Assembly: GCF_003014675.1 (NCBI RefSeq)
Contig: NZ_PYAU01000001.1
Location: 1,860,001-1,924,000 of the forward strand
Source of the DNA: Labedella gwakjiensis
GTDB taxonomy: Bacteria > Actinomycetota > Actinomycetes > Actinomycetales > Microbacteriaceae
Direction of reading: 5' to 3'
Length of the DNA stretch: 64,000 bases
Within the stretch, counting starts at the first letter, position 1. Every line of letters begins with the position of its first letter. Of this stretch, positions 26,714-35,722 are shown piece after piece. Below the pieces are notes generated by a model. That model did not search any database, was not told the DNA's origin, and saw only the letters and a list, made by a program, of their open reading frames with translations. The position numbers and the translations under genes are program-made.

Positions 26714-27568
26714 TCAGGGTGTGTCGAGGCCGTACGTTCGCACGGCGGTGCCGGAGAAGAGCGACTCGCGTTCGTCCTCCGAGAGGGGAGTGGACCACTC
26801 GAGCACCGCGTCGAGCCAGCGGTCGTAGGTGGTGTGGCCGCTCGACGCGGGCCAGTCGCTGCCGAACAGGAGCCGATCGGCGCCGAAGGCCTCGAGGGCG
26901 GTGTCGAGCCACGGCCGGATGGTGGCCGGCGTCCAGTCCCCGTCTCCCAGCTGCGGGGGCAGCCCGGAGATCTTGCACGTCGTGTTCGAGCGGCGCGCGA
27001 GATCGACGAGCGATGATCGCCACGCCCCGAGCGACTCGGGGTGTGCCGCATCCGGCTTGCCGAGGTGGTCGAGCACGATGCGGAGGCCAGGGGTCGCGTC
27101 GGCCAGGGCCGTCACGTCGTCGATCTGGTCGTGCGTGACGCACGCGTCGAAGGTGAGATCCCGCTGGGCGAGCAGCCGTACGCCGGTGCGGAAGCCGTCC
27201 GACGCCGAGAAGCCGACCGGCTCGGACTGCAGGAGGCGCCGCACGCCGACGACGAGCTCGTGTTCCTTGAGCTCGTCGAGATGCGCCGAGACGGCGTCGC
27301 CGTCCTCGAGCGGGGCGAACGCGACGATGCCCACGATCGGGCCGTCGGCCGCGACGGAGGTGACCCACTCCACCTCGGCGATCGCCTGATCGGGGCGGCA
27401 GTCGGCCTGCACGAACACGAGGCCGTCCACGTGCTGCGGCGATGGCTTCCGCTCGGCCGCGAGCTCGGCGAAGCCCATGGGGCGGTCGATGTGCGGCTCG
27501 TCGCGGAGCCAGGCGTAGTCGAGGCGGGCGGTGTCCCACACGTGCAGGTGCGCGTCGATGATCGTCAT
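26714..27568 (-). CDS. Amidohydrolase family protein (lactonase-like)
   Basis: 284 residues from ATG 27568 behind GGAGG. It is an amidohydrolase-2 TIM barrel: metal motif IDAHLHVWD, later VLDHLGKPD and LFGSDWPAS. This set resembles L-fuconolactonase or 2-pyrone-4,6-dicarboxylate lactonase, so it probably opens a sugar-acid or aromatic-derived lactone. No pathway partners are adjacent, so the substrate stays open. Confidence 0.85.
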   Translation of the reverse strand: MTIIDAHLHVWDTARLDYAWLRDEPHIDRPMGFAELAAERKPSPQHVDGLVFVQADCRPDQAIAEVEWVTSVAADGPIVGIVAFAPLEDGDAVSAHLDELKEHELVVGVRRLLQSEPVGFSASDGFRTGVRLLAQRDLTFDACVTHDQIDDVTALADATPGLRIVLDHLGKPDAAHPESLGAWRSSLVDLARRSNTTCKISGLPPQLGDGDWTPATIRPWLDTALEAFGADRLLFGSDWPASSGHTTYDRWLDAVLEWSTPLSEDERESLFSGTAVRTYGLDTP

Positions 27569-27758
27569 GGCCGGTCCTCCGTCCCCGCCGCGTCGTCGCG
27601 CCGGTCCGTCGGCCAGTCTTCCAGGATCCGGCGCCATCCACGAGCGTCGCCCCGGCGGCGCGGCCCCGACCCGTCGCCGTGCGCGGGGCCGGGTCTCCTG
27701 CCAGGGTGGAACGAGGCTCGCGCATCGTCTCAGCGAGGACAGGACAGGGAGGACGACC

Positions 27759-28235
27759 ATGGGAACGACACGTGTCGCGACGACCTGGCCCCGCGTCGCT
27801 GCGGCCCTCGCCGCCGTCCTCGGGGTGACGGTCCTCGGCGGCTGCACCACGACGGAGACGTGCGTCGACTGGGTCGCCTATGACGACGACGAGGCGCGGA
27901 TCGCGGATTCCGATCTCGTGGCCGACGTTCGTGTGGTCGAACGGGACGGCACGGAGGAGATGTTCGGCTACGAGGCGAACGCATGGACCGTCGAGGTGGA
28001 CGACGTGGTGTCGCCACTCGACGACACCGACATCCGAACAGGTGACCGACTCCGCGTCGTCGCGACGCCCGTGACGTGTTCGGAGGCGTCCTATCCGGAC
28101 GGGGACCCGCTCGACGTCGACGGCGTCGTGCGCGTCTACCTCAGGGACGCCGGTGCGAGCGGGACGGACGGAATCGCCGACGGGTCCTGGAGTCTCATCA
28201 CACCGTACGACGGCGTCGGTCCCGTCGAGGGCTGA
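27759..28235 (+). CDS. Lipoprotein, unknown function
   Basis: 158 residues from an ATG behind AGGGAGG. The lipobox VLGGC follows a hydrophobic stretch, so it should be anchored on the outer face of the membrane. The mature part is acidic, with four or more beta-like stretches (LVADVRVVERDGT, AWTVEVDDVVSPL, DRLRVVATPVTC, VVRVYLRDAGA); it resembles small secreted OB-like proteins but I cannot name a family. Confidence 0.8.
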   Translation: MGTTRVATTWPRVAAALAAVLGVTVLGGCTTTETCVDWVAYDDDEARIADSDLVADVRVVERDGTEEMFGYEANAWTVEVDDVVSPLDDTDIRTGDRLRVVATPVTCSEASYPDGDPLDVDGVVRVYLRDAGASGTDGIADGSWSLITPYDGVGPVEG

Positions 28236-28317
28236 TCACCCACGGCCCGACGCGCCACCCCCGTCGTCCGCTCAGGTGGGCTGGATACGATCGATGGACC
28301 ATCCCGAGGAGGTCACC

Positions 28318-28581
28318 ATGTCGAACATCGATCCCGTGCGCATCGCCGCCCTCGACGAGGCCGTCGCCCGTTGGGCCAAGAACGGGTGGAGCGTCTCGTC
28401 CGTGTCGGGCGCCACCGCCGTCCTGCAGCGGAAGAAGCGCATCGGCTGGTTCTGGAACCTCGTGCTCACGCTCCTCACCGGCGGGCTGTGGCTCATCGTC
28501 GTTGTCATCCGTGTGGTCAACCGCAAGATCCAGACCGTCGTGCTCACGGTCGACGAGTACGCCCGCGTTCACACCTCGTAG
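28318..28581 (+). CDS. Small single-pass membrane protein
   Basis: 87 residues from an ATG behind GAGGAGG. An N-terminal soluble part (DEAVARWAKNGWSVSSV) precedes basic RKKRIGW, a hydrophobic segment of about 25 residues (NLVLTLLTGGLWLIVVVIRVV) and a beta-like tail TVVLTVDEYARV. The layout occurs in small actinobacterial proteins of unknown role. A bidirectional hairpin follows. Confidence 0.75.
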   Translation: MSNIDPVRIAALDEAVARWAKNGWSVSSVSGATAVLQRKKRIGWFWNLVLTLLTGGLWLIVVVIRVVNRKIQTVVLTVDEYARVHTS

Positions 28582-28595
28582 GCATCCGGATGCGA

Positions 28596-28637
28596 GAGAC
28601 GGGGATGACGCGCCCCGTGGCGCGCCATCCCCGTCTC
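28596..28637. terminator. Bidirectional terminator hairpin
   Basis: GAGACGGGGATGACGCGCC and GGCGCGCCATCCCCGTCTC form a 19-bp stem with one mismatch and a 4-nt loop, between convergent genes at 28581 and 28657. Confidence 0.75.
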
Positions 28638-28656
28638 GGTATAGCAGGGGACGAGG

Positions 28657-29367
28657 TCAGGCGATCGTGCCCGTGCCCTCGGCCTCGATGCGGTCGTCGT
28701 GGAGCAGCTCGCCCTCGGCGTCCACCGGCGTCACCGACACGTCGAACGTGATCGGCGAATCCGCCTGGTACGGGAAGTTCTCGCCGTACGAGTACTGCTC
28801 GCCGGTGCCGAGCGTGTACACGGACGGGTCGACGTAGGCGCCGTCGGCGAGCGCGTCGGTGTTCACGCCCTGCTCCTCGAAGAGGGCGTCGTCGACGACC
28901 GAGTCCATGCCCTGCATGTAGGGCCAGTCGTCGTACCGCGCGTCGACGCTCACGAGGCTCGACCCGAGGTCGACGGGGTCGCCGGCGTTGGAGACGACGT
29001 AGTTGACGAAGACGATCTCGTCGCCCTCGTCGATGATCGGCTCGTTGGTGTCGGGGTCCACGAACTGACCGGTCTTCGTGGCCGCCGTGGTGCCCACCTG
29101 GTAGACCTCGACCGTGATGCCGCCGTCGAGCTCGATCGTGGAGATGAGCTCGCCGCCCTCGGTCACGGGGTTCGCCCAGGCGGGCTGGCCCTCGGCCGCT
29201 GGTGCCTCCGACTCCTCCGACTCGCTGGGCTCGGGCGCGGCGGACTGCTCGGTCTCGTCGGCCGGCTCCTCGGAGGCGGTGGAGCACCCGGCGAGTCCCA
29301 GGATGCCGATCGACGCGATGGCGGCTGCCGCCAGGCTGCGGGAACGAATGGTGCGCACGGAGTGCAT
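28657..29367 (-). CDS. Acidic lipoprotein, unknown function
   Basis: 236 residues from ATG 29367 behind GAGGA. The lipobox is LGLAGC, followed by an acidic low-complexity linker (about 30-65, many Glu/Ser/Pro). The rest is a soluble domain with WANPVTEGGELISTIELDGG and DEIVFVNYVVSNAG, giving the feel of a DUF4352-like immunoglobulin-type fold, tentatively. Surface-exposed; role unknown. Confidence 0.8.
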   Translation of the reverse strand: MHSVRTIRSRSLAAAAIASIGILGLAGCSTASEEPADETEQSAAPEPSESEESEAPAAEGQPAWANPVTEGGELISTIELDGGITVEVYQVGTTAATKTGQFVDPDTNEPIIDEGDEIVFVNYVVSNAGDPVDLGSSLVSVDARYDDWPYMQGMDSVVDDALFEEQGVNTDALADGAYVDPSVYTLGTGEQYSYGENFPYQADSPITFDVSVTPVDAEGELLHDDRIEAEGTGTIA

Positions 29368-29524
29368 GGTGTCCTCTTTCTCTCGGCTGTCCTCCGACGC
29401 TAACGACGGGCCAAGGGACGGGTCGATGGGGAGGGGTACTCCTCCCCATACCCGGCCGCCGCCCGTGGGTCGCGTCTTCGTCGACACCGGAATAGGCCGC
29501 GGCGTCCGACGCGTTGGACTCCGT

Positions 29525-30478
29525 ATGACGACCTCTTCCACTCCCCTCGTTCCCATCGGCCGCTCCGACGTCCGCGTCTTCCCGCTCGCGCTCGGCGGCA
29601 ACGTCTTCGGCTGGACGGCCGACCGCGACACGTCCTTCGCGATCCTCGACGCGTTCACCGACGGCGGCGGCAACCTCGTCGACACGGCGGACGGCTACTC
29701 CCACTGGGTGCCTGGCCACACGGGAGGGGAGTCGGAGACGCTCATCGGCGAGTGGATCGCGCGTACCGGTCGCCGCGACGACCTCGTGATCGCCACCAAG
29801 GTGAGCACCAACCCGCAGTTCGCCGGCCTCGCACCCGAGAACGTGCGTGCTGCCGCGGACGCGTCGCTCGCCCGCCTCGGGACCGACGTGATCGACGTCT
29901 ACTACGCCCACTTCGACGACGACTCCGTCCCCCTCGAGGACACGGTCGCGGCGTTCTCCGGTCTCGTCGACGCGGGCAAGATCCGCACGATCGCGGTCTC
30001 CAACTACACGGCTGAGCGCATCGACGAGTGGATGGCGATCACGGAGGCGAACGGGTTCCACGCTCCCGTCGCGCTTCAGCCGCACTACAACCTCGTGGAG
30101 CGCGAGTTCGAGGGCGCCCTGCGCGAGCGCGCCGAGCGCTTCGACCTCGGCGTCTTCCCGTACTTCGCGCTCGCGAAGGGCTTCCTCACGGGCAAGTACC
30201 GCGGCGGCGCCGTGGTGGACAGCCCGCGCGCCGGCGGCGCTGCCGAGTACCTGAACGCGCGCGGCGACGCGGTGATCGAGGCGCTCGACGTGGTCGCAGA
30301 GGCGCACGGCGCGAGTCTCGCGACGGTCGCCCTCGCGTGGCTTCGCGAGCAGCCCACGGTGGTGGCGCCGATCGCGAGCGCGAGCCGCCTGGAGCAGCTG
30401 CCCGACCTGCTCGCCTCGGCGACGCTCGAGCTCACCCCCGCCGAGCTCGCCTCCCTCTCCGCCGCCTCCGCCTCCTGA
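29525..30478 (+). CDS. Aldo/keto reductase
   Basis: 317 residues from ATG 29525; no strong ribosome site is seen. Motifs of the NADPH-dependent TIM barrel are present: LALGGNVFGW, catalytic Asp/Tyr in LVDTADGYSHW, catalytic Lys in VIATKVSTN, and C-terminal cofactor helix IASASRLEQLPDL. It should reduce aldehydes or ketones in the cytoplasm. It is followed by a 58-bp palindromic repeat. Confidence 0.9.
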   Translation: MTTSSTPLVPIGRSDVRVFPLALGGNVFGWTADRDTSFAILDAFTDGGGNLVDTADGYSHWVPGHTGGESETLIGEWIARTGRRDDLVIATKVSTNPQFAGLAPENVRAAADASLARLGTDVIDVYYAHFDDDSVPLEDTVAAFSGLVDAGKIRTIAVSNYTAERIDEWMAITEANGFHAPVALQPHYNLVEREFEGALRERAERFDLGVFPYFALAKGFLTGKYRGGAVVDSPRAGGAAEYLNARGDAVIEALDVVAEAHGASLATVALAWLREQPTVVAPIASASRLEQLPDLLASATLELTPAELASLSAASAS

Positions 30479-30504
30479 CCCCGCCCCTCACCCCTCCAAC
30501 CTGA

Positions 30505-30562
30505 CCCCAAAAAGATTTCGATACGGCACGAAATTTCGGGCTGTATCGAAATCTTTTTGGGG
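30505..30562. repeat. 58-bp palindromic intergenic repeat, copy 1
   Basis: Perfect 20-bp arms (CCCCAAAAAGATTTCGATAC at 30505-30524, its complement at 30543-30562) flank an 18-nt centre. Outer arms CCGCCCCTCA (30481-30490) and TGAGGGGCGG (30565-30574) also pair. It sits between two genes of the same direction; the T run before GGGG may act as a terminator for the aldo/keto reductase gene. Confidence 0.85.
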
Positions 30563-30632
30563 TGTGAGGGGCGGGGCGAGGAGGGGAGCGGGCGAAACAT
30601 GGGCGCAACATGCGCGCGTGTAGGCTCGGCCC

Positions 30633-32405
30633 ATGGGAGACCTTTTCGACGGATACGGCGCCACTCTCGCGCCCCGGAAGACCGTCAAGGGCGTACCGCC
30701 GTGGGACGAGATGTTCGAACACGGGGCCTCCCCGGGTGGCGAAGCATCGGCCCGCGCCGGCTACCGCGACATCTACAACTCGCTCGCCGCCATGACGCAG
30801 GAGGAGCTCCGCGGACGCACCGACGCCCTCGCGAGTTCGTACCTCGCCCAGGGGGTGACGTTCGACTTCGCCGGCGAGGAGCGGCCCTTCCCGCTCGACG
30901 CCGTGCCGCGCGTGATCGAACAGGGCGAGTGGACGGGCGTCGAGGCCGGCATCAAGCAGCGCGTCCGTGCGCTCGAGGCCTTCCTCTCCGACGTCTACGG
31001 TCGTCAGAACGCAGTGCGCGACGGCATCATCCCCGCGAGCCTCATCTCCTCGTCCCAGCACTTCCACCGCCAGGCGGCCGGCATCACGAGCGCGAACGGC
31101 GTGCGCATCCACGTCTCGGGCATCGACCTCATCCGGGACGAGAACGGTGAGCTCCGCGTTCTCGAGGACAACGTGCGCGTGCCGAGCGGCGTCAGCTACG
31201 TCATCTCGAACCGACGGGTCATGGCGCAGACGCTTCCGGAGCTCTTCGTCTCGATGAAGGTCCGCCCCGTCGGCGACTACCCCAACAAGCTCCTGCAGGC
31301 GCTCCGAGCGAGCGCGCCGAACGGCGTCGAGGATCCGAACGTCGTCGTCCTCACCCCCGGCGTCTACAACTCGGCGTACTTCGAGCACACGCTGCTCGCG
31401 CGCCTCATGGGTGTGGAGCTCGTGGAGGGCCGTGACCTCTTCTGCGCCGGCGGCAAGGTGTTCATGCGCACCACGAGCGGCCCGCAGCGCGTCGACGTGA
31501 TCTACCGTCGGGTCGACGACGAGTTCCTCGACCCGCTGCAGTTCCGCGCCGACTCGATGCTCGGCTCGCCCGGCCTCATGCTCGCGGCGCGACTCGGCAA
31601 TGTCACGATCGCGAACGCCGTGGGCAACGGCGTGGCCGACGACAAGCTCGTCTACACGTACGTGCCGGATCTGGTCCGCTACTACCTCGGGGAGGAGCCG
31701 CTCCTCAAGAACGTCGACACCTGGCGTCTCGAGGAGCCGGGTGCCCTCGAGGAGGTGCTCGACCGGCTCGACGAGCTCGTCGTGAAGCCCGTCGACGGCT
31801 CCGGGGGCAAGGGCCTCGTGGTGGGGCCGGACGCCTCGCCGAAGGAGCTCGACGAGCTCCGCACACGACTGACGGCCGACCCGCGCGGCTGGATCGCCCA
31901 GCCGGTGGTCATGCTCTCGACGATCCCGACACTCGTGGAGGACGGGATGCGTCCGCGTCACGCCGACCTGCGTCCCTTCGCCGTCAACGACGGGAACGAC
32001 GTATGGGTGCTGCCCGGCGGCCTCACCCGCGTGGCGCTCCCGGAGGGTCAGCTCGTCGTTAACTCCAGCCAGGGCGGCGGATCGAAGGACACATGGATCG
32101 TCGGAGCTGCCGAGCACCGCGGCGTTCCGGAGGACTCCCCGCACGACATCCAGGGCCTCGTCGCCGATCAGGCCACGGTGACCCAGGCGATCCCGATCAT
32201 CTACGCCGATCAGCCGGAACCCGAGCACTCACCGTACGACAAGCCGAGTCGTTCCGGGCAGGCGGAGCAGCAGCAGCAGACGCACACGCCCGAGTCGCCG
32301 CAGCAGCATTCGCCCTACGAAGGACCGGGCGCGAGACAGGCCGAACAGCAGCAGCAGTCGCGCGAGAGCGTCGGCACGAACGGGACGGAGGGCGACGCAT
32401 GCTGA
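30633..32405 (+). CDS. Circularly permuted ATP-grasp protein
   Basis: 590 residues. It matches the circularly permuted ATP-grasp family (former DUF404/407): YNSLAAMTQEELRGR near the start, VLEDNVRVPSGVSYVISNR, and the nucleotide loop VVKPVDGSGGKGLVVG near residue 390. The first gene of a three-gene operon with an alpha-E protein and a transglutaminase. Published comparative work (Iyer and colleagues on amidoligases) predicts peptide-bond or amide ligation, but the product is unknown. Residues about 530-585 form a glutamine-rich tail with two imperfect repeats (HSPYDKP...QAEQQQQ and HSPYEGP...QAEQQQQ). Confidence 0.9.
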   Translation: MGDLFDGYGATLAPRKTVKGVPPWDEMFEHGASPGGEASARAGYRDIYNSLAAMTQEELRGRTDALASSYLAQGVTFDFAGEERPFPLDAVPRVIEQGEWTGVEAGIKQRVRALEAFLSDVYGRQNAVRDGIIPASLISSSQHFHRQAAGITSANGVRIHVSGIDLIRDENGELRVLEDNVRVPSGVSYVISNRRVMAQTLPELFVSMKVRPVGDYPNKLLQALRASAPNGVEDPNVVVLTPGVYNSAYFEHTLLARLMGVELVEGRDLFCAGGKVFMRTTSGPQRVDVIYRRVDDEFLDPLQFRADSMLGSPGLMLAARLGNVTIANAVGNGVADDKLVYTYVPDLVRYYLGEEPLLKNVDTWRLEEPGALEEVLDRLDELVVKPVDGSGGKGLVVGPDASPKELDELRTRLTADPRGWIAQPVVMLSTIPTLVEDGMRPRHADLRPFAVNDGNDVWVLPGGLTRVALPEGQLVVNSSQGGGSKDTWIVGAAEHRGVPEDSPHDIQGLVADQATVTQAIPIIYADQPEPEHSPYDKPSRSGQAEQQQQTHTPESPQQHSPYEGPGARQAEQQQQSRESVGTNGTEGDAC

Positions 32406-33328
32406 GCCGCATCGCCGAGAGCCTGTTCTGGATCGGACGCTACATCGAGCGCAGCGACGGCACGGCCCGCATCCTCGACGTGCACCTCCAGCTCCTCCTC
32501 GAGGACCCGTGGATCGACGAGAACTCGGCCTGCCACTCGCTCCTCAGCGTGATGGGCAGCGACCACGACAACGACGTGCCGCTCACGCGGGAGGACGTGC
32601 TCCGCCGACTGGCCGTCGATCGCACGCACCCCTCGTCGATCGCGTACTCGATCACGGCGGCACGCGAGAACGCCAGGCGAGCCCGCGAGATCGTGTCGAG
32701 CGAGCTGTGGGAGTGCCTCAACACCACCCGCACGCGCATGCCGCGACGCGTGGACGCCGACCAGGTGCACTCGTTCTTCCGGTGGGTGCGCGAACGCTCG
32801 GCGCTCGCCGTGGGCATCGTGGACTCGGCGACGAGCCGCGACGACGCCTGGCGCTTCTTCACCCTCGGGCGCAGCATCGAGCGCGCGGACATGACGGCCC
32901 GGCTGCTCGCCACACGGTCCCTCACGGAGGCCTCGGGTCCTTCGTGGACCACAATCCTCCGCTCGTGCGGTGCCTACGAGGCGTACCTGCGCACGTACCG
33001 CGGCGTGCCGAGCGCCACGAACGCGGCCGAGTTCCTGCTGCTCGATCGGCTGTTCCCGCGCTCGATCATGTTCTCGATCATCGAAGGCCTGGAGTGCGTG
33101 CGCGAGCTCGAGCCGCGATCCGACCGCGTCGGGGTCTCCGGGCAGTCGCAGCGGCTGCTCGGTCAGATCCGCAGCGAGCTCGAGTACACCCCGATCACGC
33201 AGATCCTGGAGGACCTGCCCCGCCACATGGACAACGTGCAGCGGGCCACGCTCGAGACGTCGGAGGCCGTGCGTCAGCGGTTCTTCCCGACGCAGGCGGA
33301 GCCGAGCTGGATCGGGGAGAACGCATGA
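32399..33328 (+). CDS. Alpha-E domain protein
   Basis: 309 residues from an ATG that overlaps the ATP-grasp stop by seven bases. It is all-helical and starts with the family signature MLSRIAESLFWIGRYIERSD; a second GRSIERADMTARLL occurs near residue 165. Function is unknown; the family is nearly always encoded with the circularly permuted ATP-grasp protein and is presumed to assist it. It is coupled by ATGA to the transglutaminase gene. Confidence 0.9.
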   Translation: MLSRIAESLFWIGRYIERSDGTARILDVHLQLLLEDPWIDENSACHSLLSVMGSDHDNDVPLTREDVLRRLAVDRTHPSSIAYSITAARENARRAREIVSSELWECLNTTRTRMPRRVDADQVHSFFRWVRERSALAVGIVDSATSRDDAWRFFTLGRSIERADMTARLLATRSLTEASGPSWTTILRSCGAYEAYLRTYRGVPSATNAAEFLLLDRLFPRSIMFSIIEGLECVRELEPRSDRVGVSGQSQRLLGQIRSELEYTPITQILEDLPRHMDNVQRATLETSEAVRQRFFPTQAEPSWIGENA

Positions 33329-34170
33329 AACGGCTACGGATCGTTCACCGCACGGGCTTCACCTACCAAGGGCACGTGCAGACGTCGTACAACGAGGCGC
33401 GCATGCTGCCGTCGACGACCGATGGGCAGTTCGTCCTGGAGGCGGGGATCCAGATCGATCCGCCCGCCAGCCAGAACGTGTATACCGACTACTTCGGCTC
33501 CAAGGTGACGGCGTTCGAGGTGCTCACGAAGCACAGCGAGCTGTCGCTCACGGCGTCGAGTCTCGTCGAGGTCCGCCCGCGGCCGCATCACGACAGCGGC
33601 ATCACGTGGGAGCAGCTCGATCAGCTCGTACGGCGCAGCGTCGAGACGGTGGAGCAGAGCGAGCAGACGCATCGCACGGCGCCGCCTGAGGATCTCCTCG
33701 AGCTGGCGCGCGAGGTGCGTGAGCGGCACGAGACGCCGTACGGAGCCGCGCTCGAGATCGCCGAGACGATCGGCCGCGCCGTCGAGTACGTGCAGGGGGT
33801 CACGGGGGTGCAGACCACGGCGGCCGATGCGTGGAGCAAGAAGCACGGCGTCTGTCAGGACATCACGCACATCACGCTCGGCGCGCTGCGTTCGATCGGG
33901 ATCCCCGCCCGGTACGTGTCCGGTTACCTGCACCCGAGACCGGATGCTCCGATCGGCGAGACGGTGACGGGCGAGTCGCACGCCTGGGTGGAGTGGTTCT
34001 CCGGTTCGTGGCACGGGTACGACCCCACGAACCTCATCGAGATCGGCGATCGTCACGTGCTCGTGGGTCGCGGCCGCGACTACCGCGACGTGGCCCCGCT
34101 GCGTGGGGTCTACGCCGGTCCGTTCACGTCGTCCCTCTTCGTCCGCGTGGAGATCACCCGCGAGTCCTGA
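33325..34170 (+). CDS. Transglutaminase-like cysteine protease family protein
   Basis: 281 residues. The N-terminal beta-domain (1-85, RLRIVHRTGFTY) is followed by the transglutaminase core with intact Cys in KKHGVCQDITH, His in GESHAWVEW and Asp in GYDPTN. It is the third gene of the ATP-grasp/alpha-E operon and may cleave or transfer amides made by the ligase. Proteasome-like Anbu, often found with such operons, is not in this window. Confidence 0.9.
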   Translation: MKRLRIVHRTGFTYQGHVQTSYNEARMLPSTTDGQFVLEAGIQIDPPASQNVYTDYFGSKVTAFEVLTKHSELSLTASSLVEVRPRPHHDSGITWEQLDQLVRRSVETVEQSEQTHRTAPPEDLLELAREVRERHETPYGAALEIAETIGRAVEYVQGVTGVQTTAADAWSKKHGVCQDITHITLGALRSIGIPARYVSGYLHPRPDAPIGETVTGESHAWVEWFSGSWHGYDPTNLIEIGDRHVLVGRGRDYRDVAPLRGVYAGPFTSSLFVRVEITRES

Positions 34171-34187
34171 CCCTCCCCCTCGCCGCC

Positions 34188-34245
34188 CCCCAAAAAGATG
34201 GCGATACAGCATGGGGTTTCGGGGTGTATCGCCATCTTTATGGGG
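34188..34245. repeat. 58-bp palindromic intergenic repeat, copy 2
   Basis: Arms CCCCAAAAAGATGGCGATAC (34188-34207) and its complement at 34226-34245 pair at 19 of 20 positions around an 18-nt centre. It lies between convergent genes and overlaps the last bases of the HxlR gene: the one mismatch (T for A on the minus strand, CCCCATAAAG) makes the TAA stop of that gene. Confidence 0.85.
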
Positions 34246-34645
34246 TAGGGAGGATGCGGGAGGAGTTGTCCGCGATCCACGAGACGAGCGGGAGCAGGCG
34301 GTCGGCGAGGTCGCGGCCGAGCGGCGTGAGGCTGTAGTCGACGCGCGGCGGAATCGTGGGCTGCGCCTCGCGCAGCACGAAGCCGTCCTGCTCGAGCAGC
34401 TTGAGCGTCTGCGCGAGCATCTTCTCGCTGATCCCCTCGACGCCGCGACGCAGCTCGCCCCAGCGGAGAGAACGCTCGGCGAGCGCGACCATCACGAGCA
34501 CGCCCCACTTGCTCGTGACGTGATCGAGCACCACCCGCGTGGGGCAGGCCGCGGGGAAGACGCCGTCCGTGGTTCCGGGACCCGAGAGGAGCCCGCCGAG
34601 AATAATCGGGTCGGTCGATGCCTGAGTTTGCACATAACTTTCCAT
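34238..34645 (-). CDS. HxlR family regulator (QorR-like)
   Basis: 135 residues from ATG 34645. The winged helix spans VTSKWGVLVMVALAERSLRW to VDYSLTPLGRDL. A Cys in AACPTRVVLDH sits just before the DNA-binding domain, where redox-sensing HxlR proteins such as QorR, YodB and HypR have one. It is divergent from a QorB-like reductase gene, as in the qorRB (ytfHG) pairs, so thiol/quinone-responsive control is likely. Its stop codon lies in repeat copy 2. Confidence 0.88.
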   Translation of the reverse strand: MESYVQTQASTDPIILGGLLSGPGTTDGVFPAACPTRVVLDHVTSKWGVLVMVALAERSLRWGELRRGVEGISEKMLAQTLKLLEQDGFVLREAQPTIPPRVDYSLTPLGRDLADRLLPLVSWIADNSSRILPTP

Positions 34646-34745
34646 CAGGTAGGTAGCTTACCGCAAAGTGGGTACTGCGGATCGGGAAGAATCACAGCCT
34701 CGCCGTGTTGGCTGTGAAGTACGCATTCCGACGGAAGGACCTCCC

Positions 34746-35621
34746 ATGACCACCGCACCCACCCCCATCGTCGTCACCGGCGCCACCGGCCCGCTCGGCC
34801 GCCACATCGTCGAGTCGCTCATCACCCGCGGTGTCGCGGCGGGCGACATCGTCGCGGTGGGCCGCAACGAGGAGAAGCTCGCCGACCTCGCGGGCACCGG
34901 AGTGCGCACGGCCGTCGCCGACTACGCCGACCGCGCCTCCCTCGATGCCGCACTCGCCGGTGCAGGAACGCTCGTGCTCGTCTCCGGCAGCGAGGTGGGT
35001 CAGCGCGTGCAGCAGCACACCAATGCGATCGACGCGGCCGTCGCCGCCGGCGTCTCGCGCATCGTCTACACGAGCGCCCCCAAGGCGACGACCTCCGCGC
35101 TCATCCTCGCGCCCGAGCACAAGGCCACGGAGGAGTACCTCGCGCAGGCCGGCGTCGCCACGACGATCCTGCGGAACTCCTGGTACACCGAGAACTACGC
35201 AGCCGACGTGGACCGCTCCGCCGAGTCGGGCGTCCTCGTCTCGAGCACGGGAGACGGCCGCGTCGCGAGCGCGAGCCGCGCCGACTACGCCGAGGCCGTC
35301 GCCGCCGTGCTCACCTCCGACGGGCACGAGGGTGCGGTCTACGAGCTCTCGGGAGACGTCGCCTGGACGTACGCCGACCTCGCCGCCGCGATCACCGAGA
35401 TCACCGGCAAGCCGGTGGAGTGGAAGAACGTCTCCAGCGAGGAGCACGTCGCCATCCTCACCGGCGCCGGCCTCGACGAGGGAACAGCCGGCTTCGTGTC
35501 GGCGCTCGACGGCAACATCCGCGACGGACTGCTCGCCGAGACGAGCGGGGACCTCTCGCGCCTCATCGGTCGTCCGACGACCCCGCTCGTCGAGGGGCTG
35601 CGCACCGCGACCGGCCGCTGA
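34746..35621 (+). CDS. NAD(P)H-binding reductase, QorB/NmrA-like
   Basis: 291 residues from ATG 34746. Rossmann loop VVTGATGPLGRHIVESL, then ADYADRASLDAALAGAGTLV and ILRNSWYTENY, as in QorB (YtfG) quinone reductase. No SDR Tyr-x3-Lys is evident, which fits this atypical group. With the divergent HxlR gene it forms a probable quinone/diamide response unit. Confidence 0.88.
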   Translation: MTTAPTPIVVTGATGPLGRHIVESLITRGVAAGDIVAVGRNEEKLADLAGTGVRTAVADYADRASLDAALAGAGTLVLVSGSEVGQRVQQHTNAIDAAVAAGVSRIVYTSAPKATTSALILAPEHKATEEYLAQAGVATTILRNSWYTENYAADVDRSAESGVLVSSTGDGRVASASRADYAEAVAAVLTSDGHEGAVYELSGDVAWTYADLAAAITEITGKPVEWKNVSSEEHVAILTGAGLDEGTAGFVSALDGNIRDGLLAETSGDLSRLIGRPTTPLVEGLRTATGR

Positions 35622-35722
35622 TCCGTCACGACGGCCACGCCGGTCGCGATGACTCGCTCCGACGGCACCGCCCTCATCGGGTGGTGCCGCCGGGCGGTCC
35701 GGTCGGTGGGACGGACGCGGAC

